Assembly (NCBI GenBank): GCA_037903475.1 | Contig: JBAJFG010000179.1 | Coordinates: 991,149 to 1,055,148 of the forward strand | Length of the DNA: 64,000 nt | Source: Ancylostoma caninum | Taxonomy: Eukaryota > Nematoda > Chromadorea > Rhabditida > Ancylostomatidae | Direction of reading: 5' to 3' | In this document: piece by piece, positions 48,001 through 59,697 of the stretch | Position numbering within the stretch: position 1 is the first letter of the stretch | Layout: each line of letters begins with the position of its first letter | Notes under the pieces: generated by a model | Told to the model about the DNA's origin: nothing | Database searches by the model: none | Seen by the model: the letters and a program-made list of their open reading frames with translations, nothing else | Made by a program: the position numbers and the translations under genes

Positions 48001-51000
48001 CCCGAATCCTTGAAAATCCATTGTTTCCCCCATCTGAATACATACAAGCTGTTCACACTATACTAATTACTCGAATCCCCATTCGCCTCAATTTGTTTAC
48101 GAATAATAAATTCCAGGATGAATGACTAATAAAAACCCAATTACGCATACCAGCTGATGTTATTGTAGTTGCAGTCGTATTTTTCATCGCACAAGTAAAC
48201 AACGTTCGTTTCCTAAACAATGTGCGTCGCTGTTTTGTTTTTGTTATTGCTGTTGTTTTTGTTTTTGTCGTCTGGCGTGAGGAAGGCCGTCTGATGAATT
48301 TCTGCATTTTTTCGTCACTGCAGCAGACAATAGATTCTTTTTGCGTGTATTTTGCATGTTGTGCCGGGCAAGAATGTCGCATTTTGAACAATTTGGCGGA
48401 AATTATGTCCTGTCAAAGGTATGTTCTTCCGTTTGCGTTTAGCTCTTCTCTGCGTCTCTGTTCAATATTTTTTGGCACGCTGACAGTTTTTCTTTGTGGA
48501 TTTCCAAACTTTTATAGACTTGTTTTCTGAAGTCAAAATTCATGATAGCACGAAAACTAGTCCCTAAGCATTATTCAACATTCTGTCTTCTATTATGCGG
48601 TGAACATGGTAAGGCACTTACGTGATTGATGATGACATAAAGCATATTTAAAATATCAAGCCACATACATATTCAATTCAATCAATATTCAATTCAATCA
48701 CGGCGGGACCAGTTCTCGTGGTGATGCTGTTTTTTTTGAAATTTTTGTCCAAGAAAATCGAAGCTACTCTGATTCTGTGTGCATGCGTCATGAAAAACGG
48801 AGCGTTGCTTCGATCATGTGACCAGAAAGAGGGCGTAATCAAAAAGGAGCGTTTCGATGGAAACACTTGGGATTAAAATCGATAGGTTGTTTTTTTTTCA
48901 GAACTTGGCATATGATCGGAAAATGGTAAATTTGGTGTTTTACTATAGGAACTGCAAAAATGAATCATGAAGGATTACATCCAGAATGTTTTTTTTTGAA
49001 TTTTTTTCCCAGGTATGTTACATTCCTCCTCCCGCTCTCATTCGCGGACGAACAATATAAAAGTATAGATATCGCCTGTTTCGCCAGCGATGATAGTTGA
49101 GTACTCGTGCACAGAGTCTGTTTTTCTCTGCACCCTCTCCAATCTTTGCGCACTTTCCCGCCCTCTTCATCTCTGCGGCGTTTTCCCAACTATGTTCCCC
49201 TGTGGAACAAACTATAGCTACAGTGAGCGTCGATGGAAGTGATTTGCTCGCGGGCTCGGCAAGAACGCCCCGCGTCCGCGCCGCTCGCCCACTGCAGGCA
49301 TAAATAATGAAATATAAAACAAAATAATACAGTGCATCAGTGCCTCATAAATAATGCATAAGTATGAATAACAAATAAAATGTAAGAACTACTTATAGTC
49401 ATACATTATTTTTTTTTCTTGAAATGTAGTTTACATATTTTGACTTAGCACCTTGGATACATTTGAGCACATAAATAAATACCCAGAAATATATGTAAGT
49501 AGGAGTAATATGATTGCACATCAAATGGAATAGTATACTTGTGGTGGGAACAAAAGATTGTTAAACGGAGAGGGAATGGGAAACCGCGAGTTGTACAGCA
49601 AGGTATGGAGCTGGGGAACAGTTCTCGTACCCGTTGAAAGAAGCTTTACCCCATTTGCAGTTCACGGAAACATACTGGTTTACTCTTAGTAAGTTTAAGT
49701 TCACTAATACCAGTTGACATCAAAAACCACTAGACATTAACATATTTTTGAAATTTCCTTCGAGCATTCCACTGTGGCTTATTGATTATTTGGTTCATTG
49801 ACCAATCTTTTTGATCTACTGCTGGCACTTTTCTCATCTTCGTCGCTATAGTTCCTAACCGCTTGACTGCTGTACTATTTCCAGACATTTCCCCTCAGCA
49901 TTTTCCAAAGAATCCCTTAAACCAGGATATTAAGTGACACAAAAGTCACGCTGCATACAAGTTGCATTGCTGGCCGTGTTGTCCCTGTTTATGTTACATC
50001 GTAACGCTCGCTGTCTGGTGATTTCTGATGTGTTGAGTAACATCGCGCTCGCAGTGATAAATACTCAACAAGGTGATTTTAGGCGCTCCGGCACATATTG
50101 AAGCGTCGTTGGCAAATCGAAAAACAACCAAGTACGGCACCATGTCGTGGCATGCCGCGTCGCGTCGCGCGGCGGGCGCGCGACGCCCGTGCGCACGCAA
50201 CAACATGCCGCGGCCACGCCCACTTGTGTTTTCACGCGCAGTGGGTGTGCAGGCCAAAAATCACGCATGCACATGTGCGCCTGGATTCTCGTTTATTATG
50301 TAGTGGCAGTGTTCCTGGTTGGGGATGACTCAATGTTTTCTGCCATTTTTGGGCTTCATTTCCCATCGGGTATTTTTGCATCTTTGGCTTCTATATGTGC
50401 ACACTTTTGGGCCTGTTACAGTGTATTTACTGTCATATTAGATAGCAGCTTCTTGCGAGAACTGGTCCCCATTGATTTAATAGCCAATACGATCAGTTCC
50501 ATGACGAGCATGGCGTCGATTTTCTTTTCTGTCATGTATTACGTCCATTTCCTCGAACGAGATTTCAGCTGTATCCATCATCGGGGGCCAGTTCTCGCCT
50601 AGTCCAAAATGACCTCATTTGAATGCATATTCTTGTAGGATGTTTTGAAAATTTTCCAAGATCCCATAGGTGGAAAAACGTATGATCAGCCATCACCAAA
50701 TAAGACAGTCACCGACGACAGAATCTGCCCTAAAGTTTATCCTGGCAAGGTCTCGAGGGCAATTTTTTCCAGGAAATGTAGGGTAGCGAAAATTGCGGAA
50801 TGAATCAAATTTATCAGCTGATTTTGGAAAGAAAAACAATAAATAACAATGATTATTACTTTCTGCTCACGACAGAAAAAATTATAGTGAAAGAGCACCT
50901 CAAAGGATTCTGTACTAAAATGGGCTACGTCACTACCTGTTTGGACAGGTTAGAACAGGAAGTGGGTGCATCGGACAGAAATGAGAACTGTGGTACCAAT

Positions 51001-53884
51001 GAAATATGTGAATACGCAGACATTCAAAGTGTCGCGTTGCATGTGGCGCAGCGTGTGCGTGCGAGCCCCGATCACTGAAGGCTCCTGGATGTATTGCAGG
51101 CGATTTTGGTTCAATTACAGAAAATTCAAGTGTGCAAAATAGAGCTAGCATGGCCTTAATGTCATATTCCATACTTTTAATGTGGACACCATTAATTGTG
51201 AACACGTGTGTAGATGCAGACTGTATTTTTAGCTCTACGCACAACCAACCAATCGAAGGTAGCCATCTTGGAACTTTGCTCCGCCCACTTTTTTTCGTCT
51301 AATACGTGGTGTTTCCAAAAGACAACAATATTTCAGTGATTCGATTTGATTTTTTTCTAATTTAATGATTCAATCAATTATAGTTTCCCCCCTTTCTGCT
51401 TCGAAACATTTCGTATGTCTGCGGTTACAGGAATACAAAATAATCTGTAATTCAGCTTTGTTGACCAAGAAACAGTATTTTGTCTCTCACTAATTGCTAT
51501 CCACAATTGTTTCTCTCATGTTGCTATTCTTGTCTAATAACAGTTCTCAGAAATATTGTGTGTTTTGCACAGCACAACGTTATCAGCATCACTTATGCGT
51601 TTATTCCAGTCCCCTATGGATTGCGGGCAGTGCACATACATACATACATATCCGCGTGTTTTCTCACGTCATAAAAATTACAATGTACTGTAAACAATAT
51701 TTGTTGGGTGCATAGTACATCGAAATAATAGTTCCGCTTACGAATACTTCTATACTAAAGCGTTCATGTCCACCTGTCACATGTTGTTTGTTGAATTATA
51801 CTTTTCGTTAGCTATACAGTTATGTAATTGGTACATGTAAAAAGAGCTTTACATAAACTTTTTCACTAGTTTGCCTGTGTATCCTACATTGCTTTATTAG
51901 CTTTCTCTATTTGTCTCTGTCTGCCTATCTGTCTCGTGAAATGAACCCACATTACGGAATAAGTATGAAAAGTGAAAATATTCATTTAAAAAAAGTTCAA
52001 ATTGAGAGGCATGGCAACCAAATTTTGACTACGTAAAGTAGTTTACTGAGAAGGGGAATCTAAGCGTAACAGCAGGAAAATCTGCTGAGAGCCGCTATTC
52101 CCAGAAATTCGAAATTTTTTTGGTGATCCTATAACTATTTAACACACCGTGTGGATAATGCACCAGTCCTCGTGCTATGACGCTTTTGAAAAGAACTACC
52201 CCCCCCCCCCGCCCCTTCGAATGATCAGCCCCTCTTAGGTCGAGTCTCCTAACCGTGCTAAATTTATCATTCGCAAGTTACTCCCAAGAATGTGACTCCT
52301 CCCCTCCCCCGTTCCCTCCCGACCACTCCCGGATGTTACCCCGCACGTTTGAAGGGATCTCTGCGCAAAGCTATCTAAATTGTATGCGTTGCAGATTCGC
52401 AAGCAAACATGTATTAATTAGCTTTGCAGAATACAGCAGCCACATATAGAAAAGTGGTCTTACGGCTGCAGAACAGGAACGGCCGTAAACAGACCTTTAT
52501 GTTCACTTTGAACTTAAATTTGTAGGAAAGTGGTAAATATAGGAAGCAAAGGCTAACGGTTGGGCTATTGGGCTTTTAGCTGCTAGGAATTGGGAGCAGG
52601 ATTATCATATATACTGCTATGCATAGTACAGTATAATATAATACACTACTATGAAAAACTGCAGAACAACCAGTCCTTTTGAGTGCTCGAATTTTTTTTA
52701 GAAAAAAGAAAGACTTTGCTGAAAATTTTCAAAATATCCAAGCTTACTGGAAATACCTCACATAGGATAAACTCTTCGAAAATAGAATATTTATCATTTT
52801 GGATAATCTGGATATGGGTCTGATCCTGCAGAGTCCCTCCCATCACCCCAGAATTTTAATTACAAAAAATGCGTTGACCGTTAAAAACGGTTAAACCGTC
52901 AGGAATACGTCAAAGACAGGGGAAAACACCAAAAAAAAAATTCGAAAGTAAGGCAGTACCGTCAAAAAATTAAAGAAAGCTCGATTGGTCGAGATCTGTG
53001 CACACCTGTTTGGACAGGTTTGGACATGAAACACAGAAATTGAACGAGAATAGAGCGATAACACCAATGAAATGTGTGGATGCGCAGACAATCAGAACGC
53101 CACGCTGCGTGTGCTGCAGCGCGTGCGTTCGGGTCACGGCGTCTGGAGTGCCCTTCACGAAACGCAAATGCCGCACGCTTTCAACACTGCCGCTTTGGCA
53201 GAAAATTCTCACCTGTTTGTACGTGTCCGGCATCACAGAAAACGCTATCAAATAAGCAGGCAACGACGGAGTTGGGGCAAACACAGTCTTCTGCCACTGA
53301 GGATCCACAACGAAGACGTCATTAGCAATAGTGTTCGACTCGGCTACCGTATTAGTTGGATGGATTACAGTAAGCCGGAACGCAGCCTTCACCGATGGAT
53401 GGTCAACGCATGGTAAGAGCTCGCGAGCGAAGTGCGGTTGTAGATGAGTCGTGAAGAGGGTGAGATTCCTCTGAATAACTCCCGTGGAGGCGTTGCTGAG
53501 GCGTCCGTTGTACTCGCCAATGGTTAGGAGGAACTGTCCTGGACGTAGTTCTTCCAGGAAACTGAGCTCCACGGTATCCTTGAAGATCCGGATGCTTTTG
53601 AGCGTTGGCTCTAGGGAATATCTGGAGGAAATCAAGGAGATATTCCTTAGCGAGTAGAGATTCCTCGAATGGAGGGTAATATTAGAAGTAGTAGCGGTAA
53701 GGTTAAAATGGATGACCACCGAGGCGGTAAATCCCTGGAAATGCTCCAAAACTGGAACTTTCACCGTGAGATCGTAGGACAGCGGGTGAATATGAGGCGA
53801 TAGACCTGTATGGACCGCTGAGACTGCAGAATTAAGCCCGAGGGTCAGCAGGAAAAATGCGAGGGCTAAGCGTGTGCTTGTCAT
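36097..53884 (-). CDS. Secreted M1-family zinc aminopeptidase (aminopeptidase N-like)
   Basis: Removes N-terminal residues from peptides, probably outside the cell or in the secretory path. Exons (5' to 3'): 53213-53884, 45449-45589, 44487-44672, 39280-39447, 37596-37778, 37169-37422, 36822-36951, 36097-36312. All join in frame to about 649 residues. It begins with a signal peptide (MTSTRLALAFFLLTLGL, likely cut after AVSA). Residues 25-224 are the beta-rich N-terminal domain with several N-glycosylation sites. Then come GGMENWG (substrate-binding motif) and the zinc site HELAH. Exactly 18 residues later is the third zinc ligand Glu, the first codon of the next exon (EDLTDY). CYLKG supplies the catalytic Tyr. 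All key catalytic residues are present. The C-terminal part is shorter than usual (family normally 900 or more), so exons may be missing, perhaps in the 509-bp last intron, or the form is truncated. Introns of 7.6 and 5.0 kb are repeat-rich. Confidence 0.93.
38235..38265. repeat. 12-bp-stem hairpin in aminopeptidase intron
   Basis: GTGGGTTCTAGT, 7-base loop, ACTAGAACCCAC; perfect stem. Its function is unknown. Confidence 0.8.
38633..38890 (-). mobile_element. MITE family A, copy 2
   Basis: Reverse-complement relative of 14865-15113. It begins TACAGTGGACGGC and ends GACGTCCACTGTA, about 258 bp, with AAATCGGGAAGAAAGCGACT (minus sense) inside. It lies in the fourth intron of the aminopeptidase. 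Open frames across it are not genes. Confidence 0.87.
40080..40860. repeat. Region rich in dispersed ACCCTGGGTAA-type motif
   Basis: Recurrent pieces such as CATTTACCCTGGGTAATCTC then AGTGATGC (near 40785), and the inverse GCGTCATTGAGATAACCCAA (near 40720), in aminopeptidase intron 3. The same motif recurs at 41.93-42.31, 54.4-57.1 and 61.5-61.65 kb. Confidence 0.75.
40930..41350. other. GC-rich stretch with overlapping open frames, unidentified
   Basis: Long frames exist on both strands (e.g. plus 41069-41350 containing DDDGGWTPKIVTEPMERYC; minus 40826-41305). Composition is clearly GC-richer than the surrounding intron. No domain is recognised; it may be part of an unrecognised transposon. 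Confidence 0.35.
41560..41920. repeat. GCGTCAGACGCA-type repeats
   Basis: Multiple short GACTGACGCACTCACCTAGT, GACGCAGCTCAGACGCAT and ATGCATGCGTCTGACGCGCG pieces, also found at 47.16-47.72 kb (GCGACTGACGGACGCATCTA). This suggests a degraded MITE family with such ends. Confidence 0.55.
41930..42310. repeat. Second ACCCTGGGTAA-motif region in aminopeptidase intron 3
   Basis: CACATTTACCCTGGGTAACT and TCAGTGATGCATG at about 42145-42178, with inverse ATACATCACTGAGATAACCC at 42014-42033. It encloses the hairpin at 42047-42124. Confidence 0.75.
42047..42124. repeat. 78-bp near-perfect hairpin in aminopeptidase intron 3
   Basis: Arms of 37 bp: ATCCTTGAGAATATCC, GGGATGAACGTGTTTACGTA; loop GTCA. There is one mismatch over the whole stem. 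The nearly perfect arms imply recent origin or selection. Confidence 0.93.
42969..43125 (+). repeat. Dispersed repeat family B, copy 1
   Basis: TTTCAGTGATCCGGACTCGC, then a CGCATGCGCTGCAC block, ending near CTACTTCCTGTTCTAACCTG and TCCGAACAAG. Reverse-complement relatives lie at 50936-51095 and 52995-53145. Confidence 0.65.
46930..47115 (+). pseudogene. RTE-type retrotransposon 3' end fragment
   Basis: Plus-strand translation reads DNRWTQKVTFWCPCNYSRPK, then GRPPDRCRKQIEETLGRSCR and REFRRWLEGLFPHN followed by a stop. This is the layout of the C-terminal tail of RTE-like pol proteins (DNRWT...GRPP...). Only about 60 residues are left, and an in-frame stop lies just upstream. It lies in aminopeptidase intron 1. 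Confidence 0.7.
47160..47725. repeat. GCGTCAGACGCA-type repeats, second region
   Basis: GCGACTGACGGACGCATCTA and GTATAAATC at about 47360, CGCGCATCTAGTGTAAAATG at about 47706, plus AGACGCACACATCC and CCTGCGTCTGAGCCACGTCA. The two CATCTAGT(A/G)TAAA ends are in the same orientation here. Probably several broken MITE copies. Confidence 0.55.
50090..50260. other. Local GC-rich patch in aminopeptidase intron 1
   Basis: CGCGTCGCGTCGCGCGGCGG and neighbours; shares CGCGTCGC words with patches at 45945-46015 and 62930-63115. Open frames here are compositional. No function assigned. Confidence 0.5.
50936..51095 (-). repeat. Dispersed repeat family B, copy 2
   Basis: Contains CTGTTTGGACAGGTTAGAAC at one end and GCGAGCCCCGATCACTGAAG at the other; reverse-complement relative of 42969-43125. 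Confidence 0.65.
52199..52216. repeat. Poly-C tract
   Basis: A run of about 13 C interrupted by one G, in aminopeptidase intron 1. Confidence 0.9.
52995..53145 (-). repeat. Dispersed repeat family B, copy 3
   Basis: CTGTTTGGACAGGTTTGGAC, CACCAATGAAATGTGTGGAT and GCTGCAGCGCGTGCGTTCGG parallel copy 2 in order. It lies inside the intron only about 70 bases past the donor of the first aminopeptidase exon. Confidence 0.65.
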
Positions 53885-54400
53885 TGAGGGCGACTGACCA
53901 TTGAGTTGTTTGAAGAGTACCGGGCAGCGCGCGGGCAGCTCTACCTACCCCTACCGGCGGCGTCGATCTGCAAACATGCGATGACGAGCGAAAAGCCGAG
54001 TTTCCGCATTGTCTTGCTAAACAAAAAGGAGTTCGAAGGGGATATGGACGGGTAAAATCCTGAGAATTCCCCCCTCCCCTTCCTTGTCGACATGGACGTC
54101 TAATAGGCAGTATTTTTTCCTGAAGAGTACTTGCTGTATAAATTTCTCTAAAGAAAGGGAAAAATATCATGGAAAATACCATTGGAAACGACTTTTTTTT
54201 CACAGAAATCCCACTTATATTTTATTTTTTCTTTCCCAGACAGCCACTCGACAGATTCCTCTTGAAGCTTAGTTTCCTTTTGTAACTGTGCAAATAAAGT
54301 TCGCCCCTCTCTAGAAGGCCTTTCTATGTACGTTTGCCTTGACTTTTTTCACTTGAGTTAATACAAACGGCTAGAAATGCAAAAAAAAAGGATTTACGAG
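53885..54400. other. Upstream region of the aminopeptidase gene
   Basis: Expected to hold the promoter (minus-strand gene). No TATA box or clear trans-splice acceptor next to the ATG could be fixed by eye. Confidence 0.4.
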
Positions 54401-57070
54401 AAAGTAACCTGGCTCGGATGCACCATTGGGTTGGGTAATCTCATAGTAATCTCATACCTGTTGATGTGGTCACGTCACATATGGGTGTATATGTTGATAG
54501 GTGCAGGTAAAGAGTGGCTTTGGGTACGTTAACAATTTTACGAAGGGTAAACTCAGTGATGAATCCGGCTCATGTGTGGAGCCGAAGGATTTCCGTACAA
54601 ACTCTACGTTGAAGAGGTGTTGGTTGTAGGGTAAGGAAACATATTCGCACCCTTGAACCGCTTCAAATATCGGCATACGCATGCATCATTGAGGTTACTC
54701 ATGGTAAAAGTGTTGGCGTGCCCAGATTTACCCTTCCCTGTCATCCATCAAAATCGTTGCTCATACATGATATGATATTGTCTTTACCCACCTGCTACCT
54801 CATGGGTGTAAGATTACCCATGCCATTTGTCTTTTCACTCTATGCATCAACGTATCGTCATTGAGATCGCATTTATCACTGAGATTATCTAAGATAAACA
54901 TGTTGGCACACCTACCCCACCTTTATCCGTCGGTAACACGAGTGTCATCATTTCTACCCTGGGTAACCTCAATGGTGCATCTACTTTCAGCAGCAAGTTC
55001 CTTATCGATGAAGCCAGGTGCATCATTGGAATTACATTGAAATTACCCATGTTTTGGTTACTATGTTGACGTGCCCAAATATGCCCTTTGCTTGGCACAT
55101 CAACATGTTTACCCATATATGATGCTTTCTATAGCCAGCTGCTATCCTTGATTAATCTGTCCAATGTGTATGAGATTACCCACTCTTGCAATAATGCTTC
55201 ATGGCCGTGGTTTTCTTCTGCAGGGGATAGAGTGGTACATTCCCTCGTAGAGAGCTTCAGATTTGAACAACAGCACTTTCTATATGAGTCGATTGGATCT
55301 CCACACTTTGTTGAAGGTCATGATGGGAATTATTTTTTATTCGTTTGTAAAATATTTGAGTAAAGCACCTTCTTTCCTTCCGAAGCTGAGCATACATTAT
55401 GTATAAGCTTTCTTGTAAACTTTTATAGCAATATACTAAGTATTATTATTCAGCACCCCCAGAAAATCCAGAAGTTGTTCAAGTGAGGAAGTGAAAATCT
55501 ACTTGCGACAAATTTGTTATACTATTTGTGATCGCTGTTCAAGAAACACTCTTTATCTAAATCGTGTCAACACATCATATTTAGTCTCTCCATCCCACGT
55601 AAACAAGCACATTGCTTGTGTCCGTAGCTCTTTAACCTGTGAACATCAAAAGTACGCAATTTCACGAATCACAGAGCAAGATCTAATTGTTCTAAGTGTG
55701 TTTATGAGCAGTTTGAGCCGAAGCTTCCGCATCGCCCTGAAGTGGACCCACCACGCCCCCGTTGACAAATTCACTCCTCTGGACATACATAGATCACATA
55801 GACACGTGGGTGATCTGACAGGTGGGTGACAACGGGGGAAAGTGCACGTTCCGTACCACCTGGGGATGTAGGAATATACGCGGGTTCTACTGTTGTACTC
55901 CGACTTCTGCCATCATTGTGAACTTCCTTCATTGCTCTACAAAAACCTCCCGTGTAGGAAGAAATCCTGGGAAATTCATGTTTCCCCTCCGGGATCATAT
56001 TCATCATTGAATCTACGCGTAGTCGTCACCTTTATCCCCGAAATTTACCCTACTCCTGACATTCGTCAAGAAGTTTACCCATTCCTCATGGGGTTGAAAA
56101 TCGGGCAGCCCACGCCTGTCTACAAGTGGGTGACTTTAGTAACTATGTGGCTGATTACCCTGTGGTAAAGCTTTATCATTATTTGCAATGACGAATACTG
56201 CCCAGGGATTCATACTTACCCTTAATTGTCTTCATCTAACTCGTTGTCCAAACACATTCCTGCCATCTCTGGATTCTTCAAGTTCTATGCACATCCTAGA
56301 TCCTGCGTAATTATCCACTATTTCATAGTGCAACACATTTGCACAAGTCATGATGCCTGTTCTTCCATACAACATGACCTTAGGCGTTCGACCCTTTGTG
56401 CTTCTGGATTTACCCTCATGTGCTTGTGGATTTCCCCTCACCATAGTCCCAGTTAATATATGCTCATCATCTTTTTATCTGTGGATGGTCCGCTAGTCCG
56501 CATCATAAGCATAATTCTTATCAATCAATATGCATAAATCTTATTGCCTGCGGTTATGGACACCTGTTCCCTATTCCTGTCCTCATTGTAAGCTTGTCCC
56601 TACTGTTCACAACATCCGTGATCTCATCAAAGTGTTGCTGATCGAGGTAAAATATGAACTGAATAATCGCGCTCCTTTAGCTGCAGTTCCAGTTGATCGA
56701 TATATCGATTTTCGCTCGACATGTTCATCAACATTTTCAGAAGTCATACGTAGTTCTTCCATGTGCTGTTATGGGTACACTCAATCAGTAGTCGTATTCT
56801 TCATCATTTTGGACGTGATAAAAGCCTTGAGTTACTGGCAGTACTTACCCACTACACCTTTAAATTTGGACCGCGTCCAGTGAGCAGGGTCTTGGAATCG
56901 ACAGTGAGCGTTCACTGGACTTTTACAGTGAGCCTTCACCGGACTTTTGAGTCTAGATGCATCACTGAGATTACCACTGGGTAAATGTGTTGACGCACAT
57001 GTTAACTATGGGTAAACTTGGATGGTTTTAACACGTCTACCCTGGGTAATGTCAATGGTGGGTACGACCC
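54400..57070. repeat. Large region of ACCCTGGGTAA-type repeats
   Basis: Many variants in both orientations: GCATCATTGAGGTTACTCAT (54684), ATCACTGAGATTATCTAAGA (54874), TCTACCCTGGGTAACCTCAA (54953), TGCATCACTGAGATTACCAC (56957), TCTACCCTGGGTAATGTCAA (57036). Other GATTACCC or GGGTAA words are scattered between. No gene recognised in it. Confidence 0.75.
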
Positions 57071-58452
57071 ATAGGAACGCAAATAAAACGGTCTCTGAGA
57101 AGCTATCGTGCTCCCGAACAACTATTCACAGCCATAATAGTTACCTGTGTGTGTGCATCAAAAAACATTATTATATTTACTTCCGTTGCTTCTTAACAAC
57201 ACGCACCACAAAATCAGACATCGAAGCCACTGTCGACGGCTTCGTCTCACTCGAATTAGCATCCATGTAATTCTGGGGCTGTATGGCTGGACAACAACGA
57301 GCGAAATGTTTTCGAGAAACAACTCGCGTCGGATGTGGCTCAACGCTGAAGAGCTGCTTAGTTCCTTGCCGACGACGCTTGTTATTGACGTTCGCTTCAG
57401 ATACACAAAAATAAGGAACTGTTCAGAAACCAGCCACTGGAGAGGCTTTTGAACAACAATTTACTCGGAAAACAAGTGCTTATAAATAGCTTCAGTTCTC
57501 TAAATTCCCATGAAAACACTGAATTTCTGTATTTGTTCGGATATACCTAAGTTTCTCCTCTTCGCTGAAAGCGCCAGGGCTCAGGTGCCAGAACTTAGCA
57601 CAGTAGACAGTCTTTAACCCTTATTTCATGTGTACTTTTTTTCCTGGAGGGCTCACATTATTAATTTGTTTTTTTTTCTTTGAATTGCACTCTAATGGAC
57701 GAGTTTTCCTGGCACAACAAGTAATTTGAAGTGTGTAAGTAAGGCTGTTCCACAGATCAGCCTTTAGTGTATTCAAAACTCTTTTCTTGTGGTCCATCGT
57801 GTAGTTCAGCTGCACGAAAATGGTGAACGAGTTATCGCTATAGAATGGCGCCTCAACCTGCCAATCGCAAGGCAGTGGCTCCGCCCCGATTCCTCCCTTT
57901 GTGCACTACCTTTACCTAAGTATTTCAAAGCAGAGAGAGAGCCAGACAGTTGGCGCAATTACTCGACTATCGTCACTACTGAAATGGACTATACGAACGG
58001 AAGCTGTTTTATTTTCCTCTCAATATTTTTTACATGAGCTGGAGACATCATACGCTTTCGACTAGTGATTCACAGTGCTCCCATGCTATCAGTAATTAGT
58101 GGGATTACCATTTTTACCGTGTCTGAGTCTCTACGGATGAGTTTGTAAACAAAGTTCGATAACCGTGTTTAATGCTGGCCCCGCCCACATCCTATTTACT
58201 TCACTTCCTTGTTTTGTTTACTATCCGTTTCAGTGAGTTCCTACTTGTAATACATACCTACAACATAGTTTGTGTTTACTGACGCAGGTTGTGTTTACCG
58301 ACGCAGGTCTGGCGTCTGTCTTCCAAGTCCACCTTCCAGAATTTTCTCTATTCAAATCCGGTCATGCAGCTATTCTCAATCCACTTATTCGTCTTGTTCG
58401 TTTGGTTTTCATCTTGGTGAAAAAATAATAAAATAATAATAAATTGTTAATA
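57071..58452. other. Intergenic, no gene recognised
   Basis: Contains CCAAT and CCGCCC words at 57861-57894 and 58177-58188 (see findings). Open frames lack family content. Confidence 0.4.
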
Positions 58453-59695
58453 TTGGGGTGGTCAGAAAGTCTTGAGCCGTTTGACACCTTTTTTTTCTTT
58501 ATTTTATTATTCAGCACACAATGAATTTTACTTAACAATATAATCATCATCATTAGCCACTACAATGTCCCACCTAATGGGCAGATCAGCGATCCCCTTT
58601 TCCCAGAACTGGGGAGACTGGGAGTCAAAGAAGTCGCTGACCGCCCTTCCAACATCTTCAAGTTTGGTGAATTATTTCTTAGCCAGGAATGCCTTTGCGA
58701 AACAAATGATAATCAGAGGGGGCAGTATCAGGGGAATAGGGTGGATGGGGAACCGTGTCCCAGCCCAGCTCCTCCAACTTTTCACGTGTCTCTTTAGCTA
58801 CATGGGGCTTAGCGTTATCGTGGAGCAGGTGGACAAAAGCTCGTCTCGGCCGTCTTTCTCGAACAGCGTCCGCTAATTTCTGGAGCTGATTGGCTTAAAC
58901 GCTACCGGTGACGGTGTGTCCTTGCGGGAGCAGCTCGTGATACAGCATTCCTCGCGAATCCCAAAAGCAGCAAAGGAGACACTTCTTGGGGTGAAGGTCC
59001 GATTTGGCTTGCGTTGGAGGGTCTTCTCCTTGAGGGAGCCACAAGGCACGACGCGTATTGGAATCGTAGAGGACCCAACTCTCGTCTCCGGTAATCAGAT
59101 CCCTCAGAAACTCCTTTCGTTGAGGGCGGAGAAGGAGAGACTGACAAATGGATATCCGGGTGAAGCGCGTACTATCGGTCAAGACATGAGGGATCCATCG
59201 AGTCAGCACTTTTCTGTAGCCGAGGACCTGAAGGCGACTGAGGACTGTTTGATGGCTACATCTGAGTCTCGTCGCAAGACTGCGGGTGCTAACTTCCGGG
59301 TCCTCTTTGACGGCGCCGAGAATGACAGAGTCTTCCACCTTGAGGGGGCGTCCCGACCGAGGCTTTTCTTCGAAGTCCGTATCTCCTCCTTCGAAGCGAG
59401 CGAAACAGCGTTTGACAGTGCTGATGGAAGTAGTGTCTTCTCCTAATGCGTTGTTGATGTTGCGAACGGTTTCCGTGCCGCGGCGCCATTCATAGAAGAT
59501 AATCGCTCGAATGTGCACTTGTGGAATTGACATCGTAATTAAAGTTAAGAAAGGCAACCTGGGTATATATACCTATCGGTTTCGAGAGTGATACTGATAG
59601 AGGATGATACCACATGGTAGGTCGTGGTACCGGTCAAGAATCGAAAGTTCTGAAACTTTTAAAAAAATCGGCTCAAGACTTTCTGACCACCCTAA
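58453..59695 (-). mobile_element. Full-length mariner element, 1.24 kb
   Basis: Inverted terminal repeats of about 28 bp, TTGGGGTGGTCAGAAAGTCT left and its inverse right (AGACTTTCTGACCACCCTAA), flanked by TA (58451-58452, 59696-59697). The whole element is present, with the transposase relic on the minus strand filling most of it. Confidence 0.95.
58528..59533 (-). pseudogene. Mariner transposase, decayed
   Basis: Reads from ATG at 59531-59533 (MSIPQVHIRAIIFYEWRRGT) through the helix-turn-helix part (STVKRCFARFEGGDTDFEEK, RSGRPLKV) into the catalytic domain: GDESWVLYDS (first Asp), HDNAKPHVAKETREKL (second Asp) and SPDTAPSDYHLF (third Asp, D34D spacing as in mariners). It ends near IADLPIRWDIVVANDDDYI. 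Lesions: an in-frame TAA after HTVTGSV, a frameshift just after YHLFRK, and another TAA soon after. All three catalytic Asp codons survive, but the protein cannot be made intact. Confidence 0.95.
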
Positions 59696-59697
59696 TA

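Noticed and set aside
50147..50602. 151-residue open frame with hydrophobic stretches that might be a receptor fragment
   Set aside because: No conserved motif, starts in a GC-rich repeat patch, and lies inside an intron on the opposite strand.
52998..53416. Plus-strand open frames
   Set aside because: Antisense to the first aminopeptidase exon and to repeat family B copy 3.
55185..55200. GATTACCCA resembling part of a spliced-leader sequence
   Set aside because: Belongs to the GGGTAA-type repeats; no SL RNA gene context.
58916..59446. 176-residue plus-strand open frame
   Set aside because: Antisense shadow of the mariner transposase.
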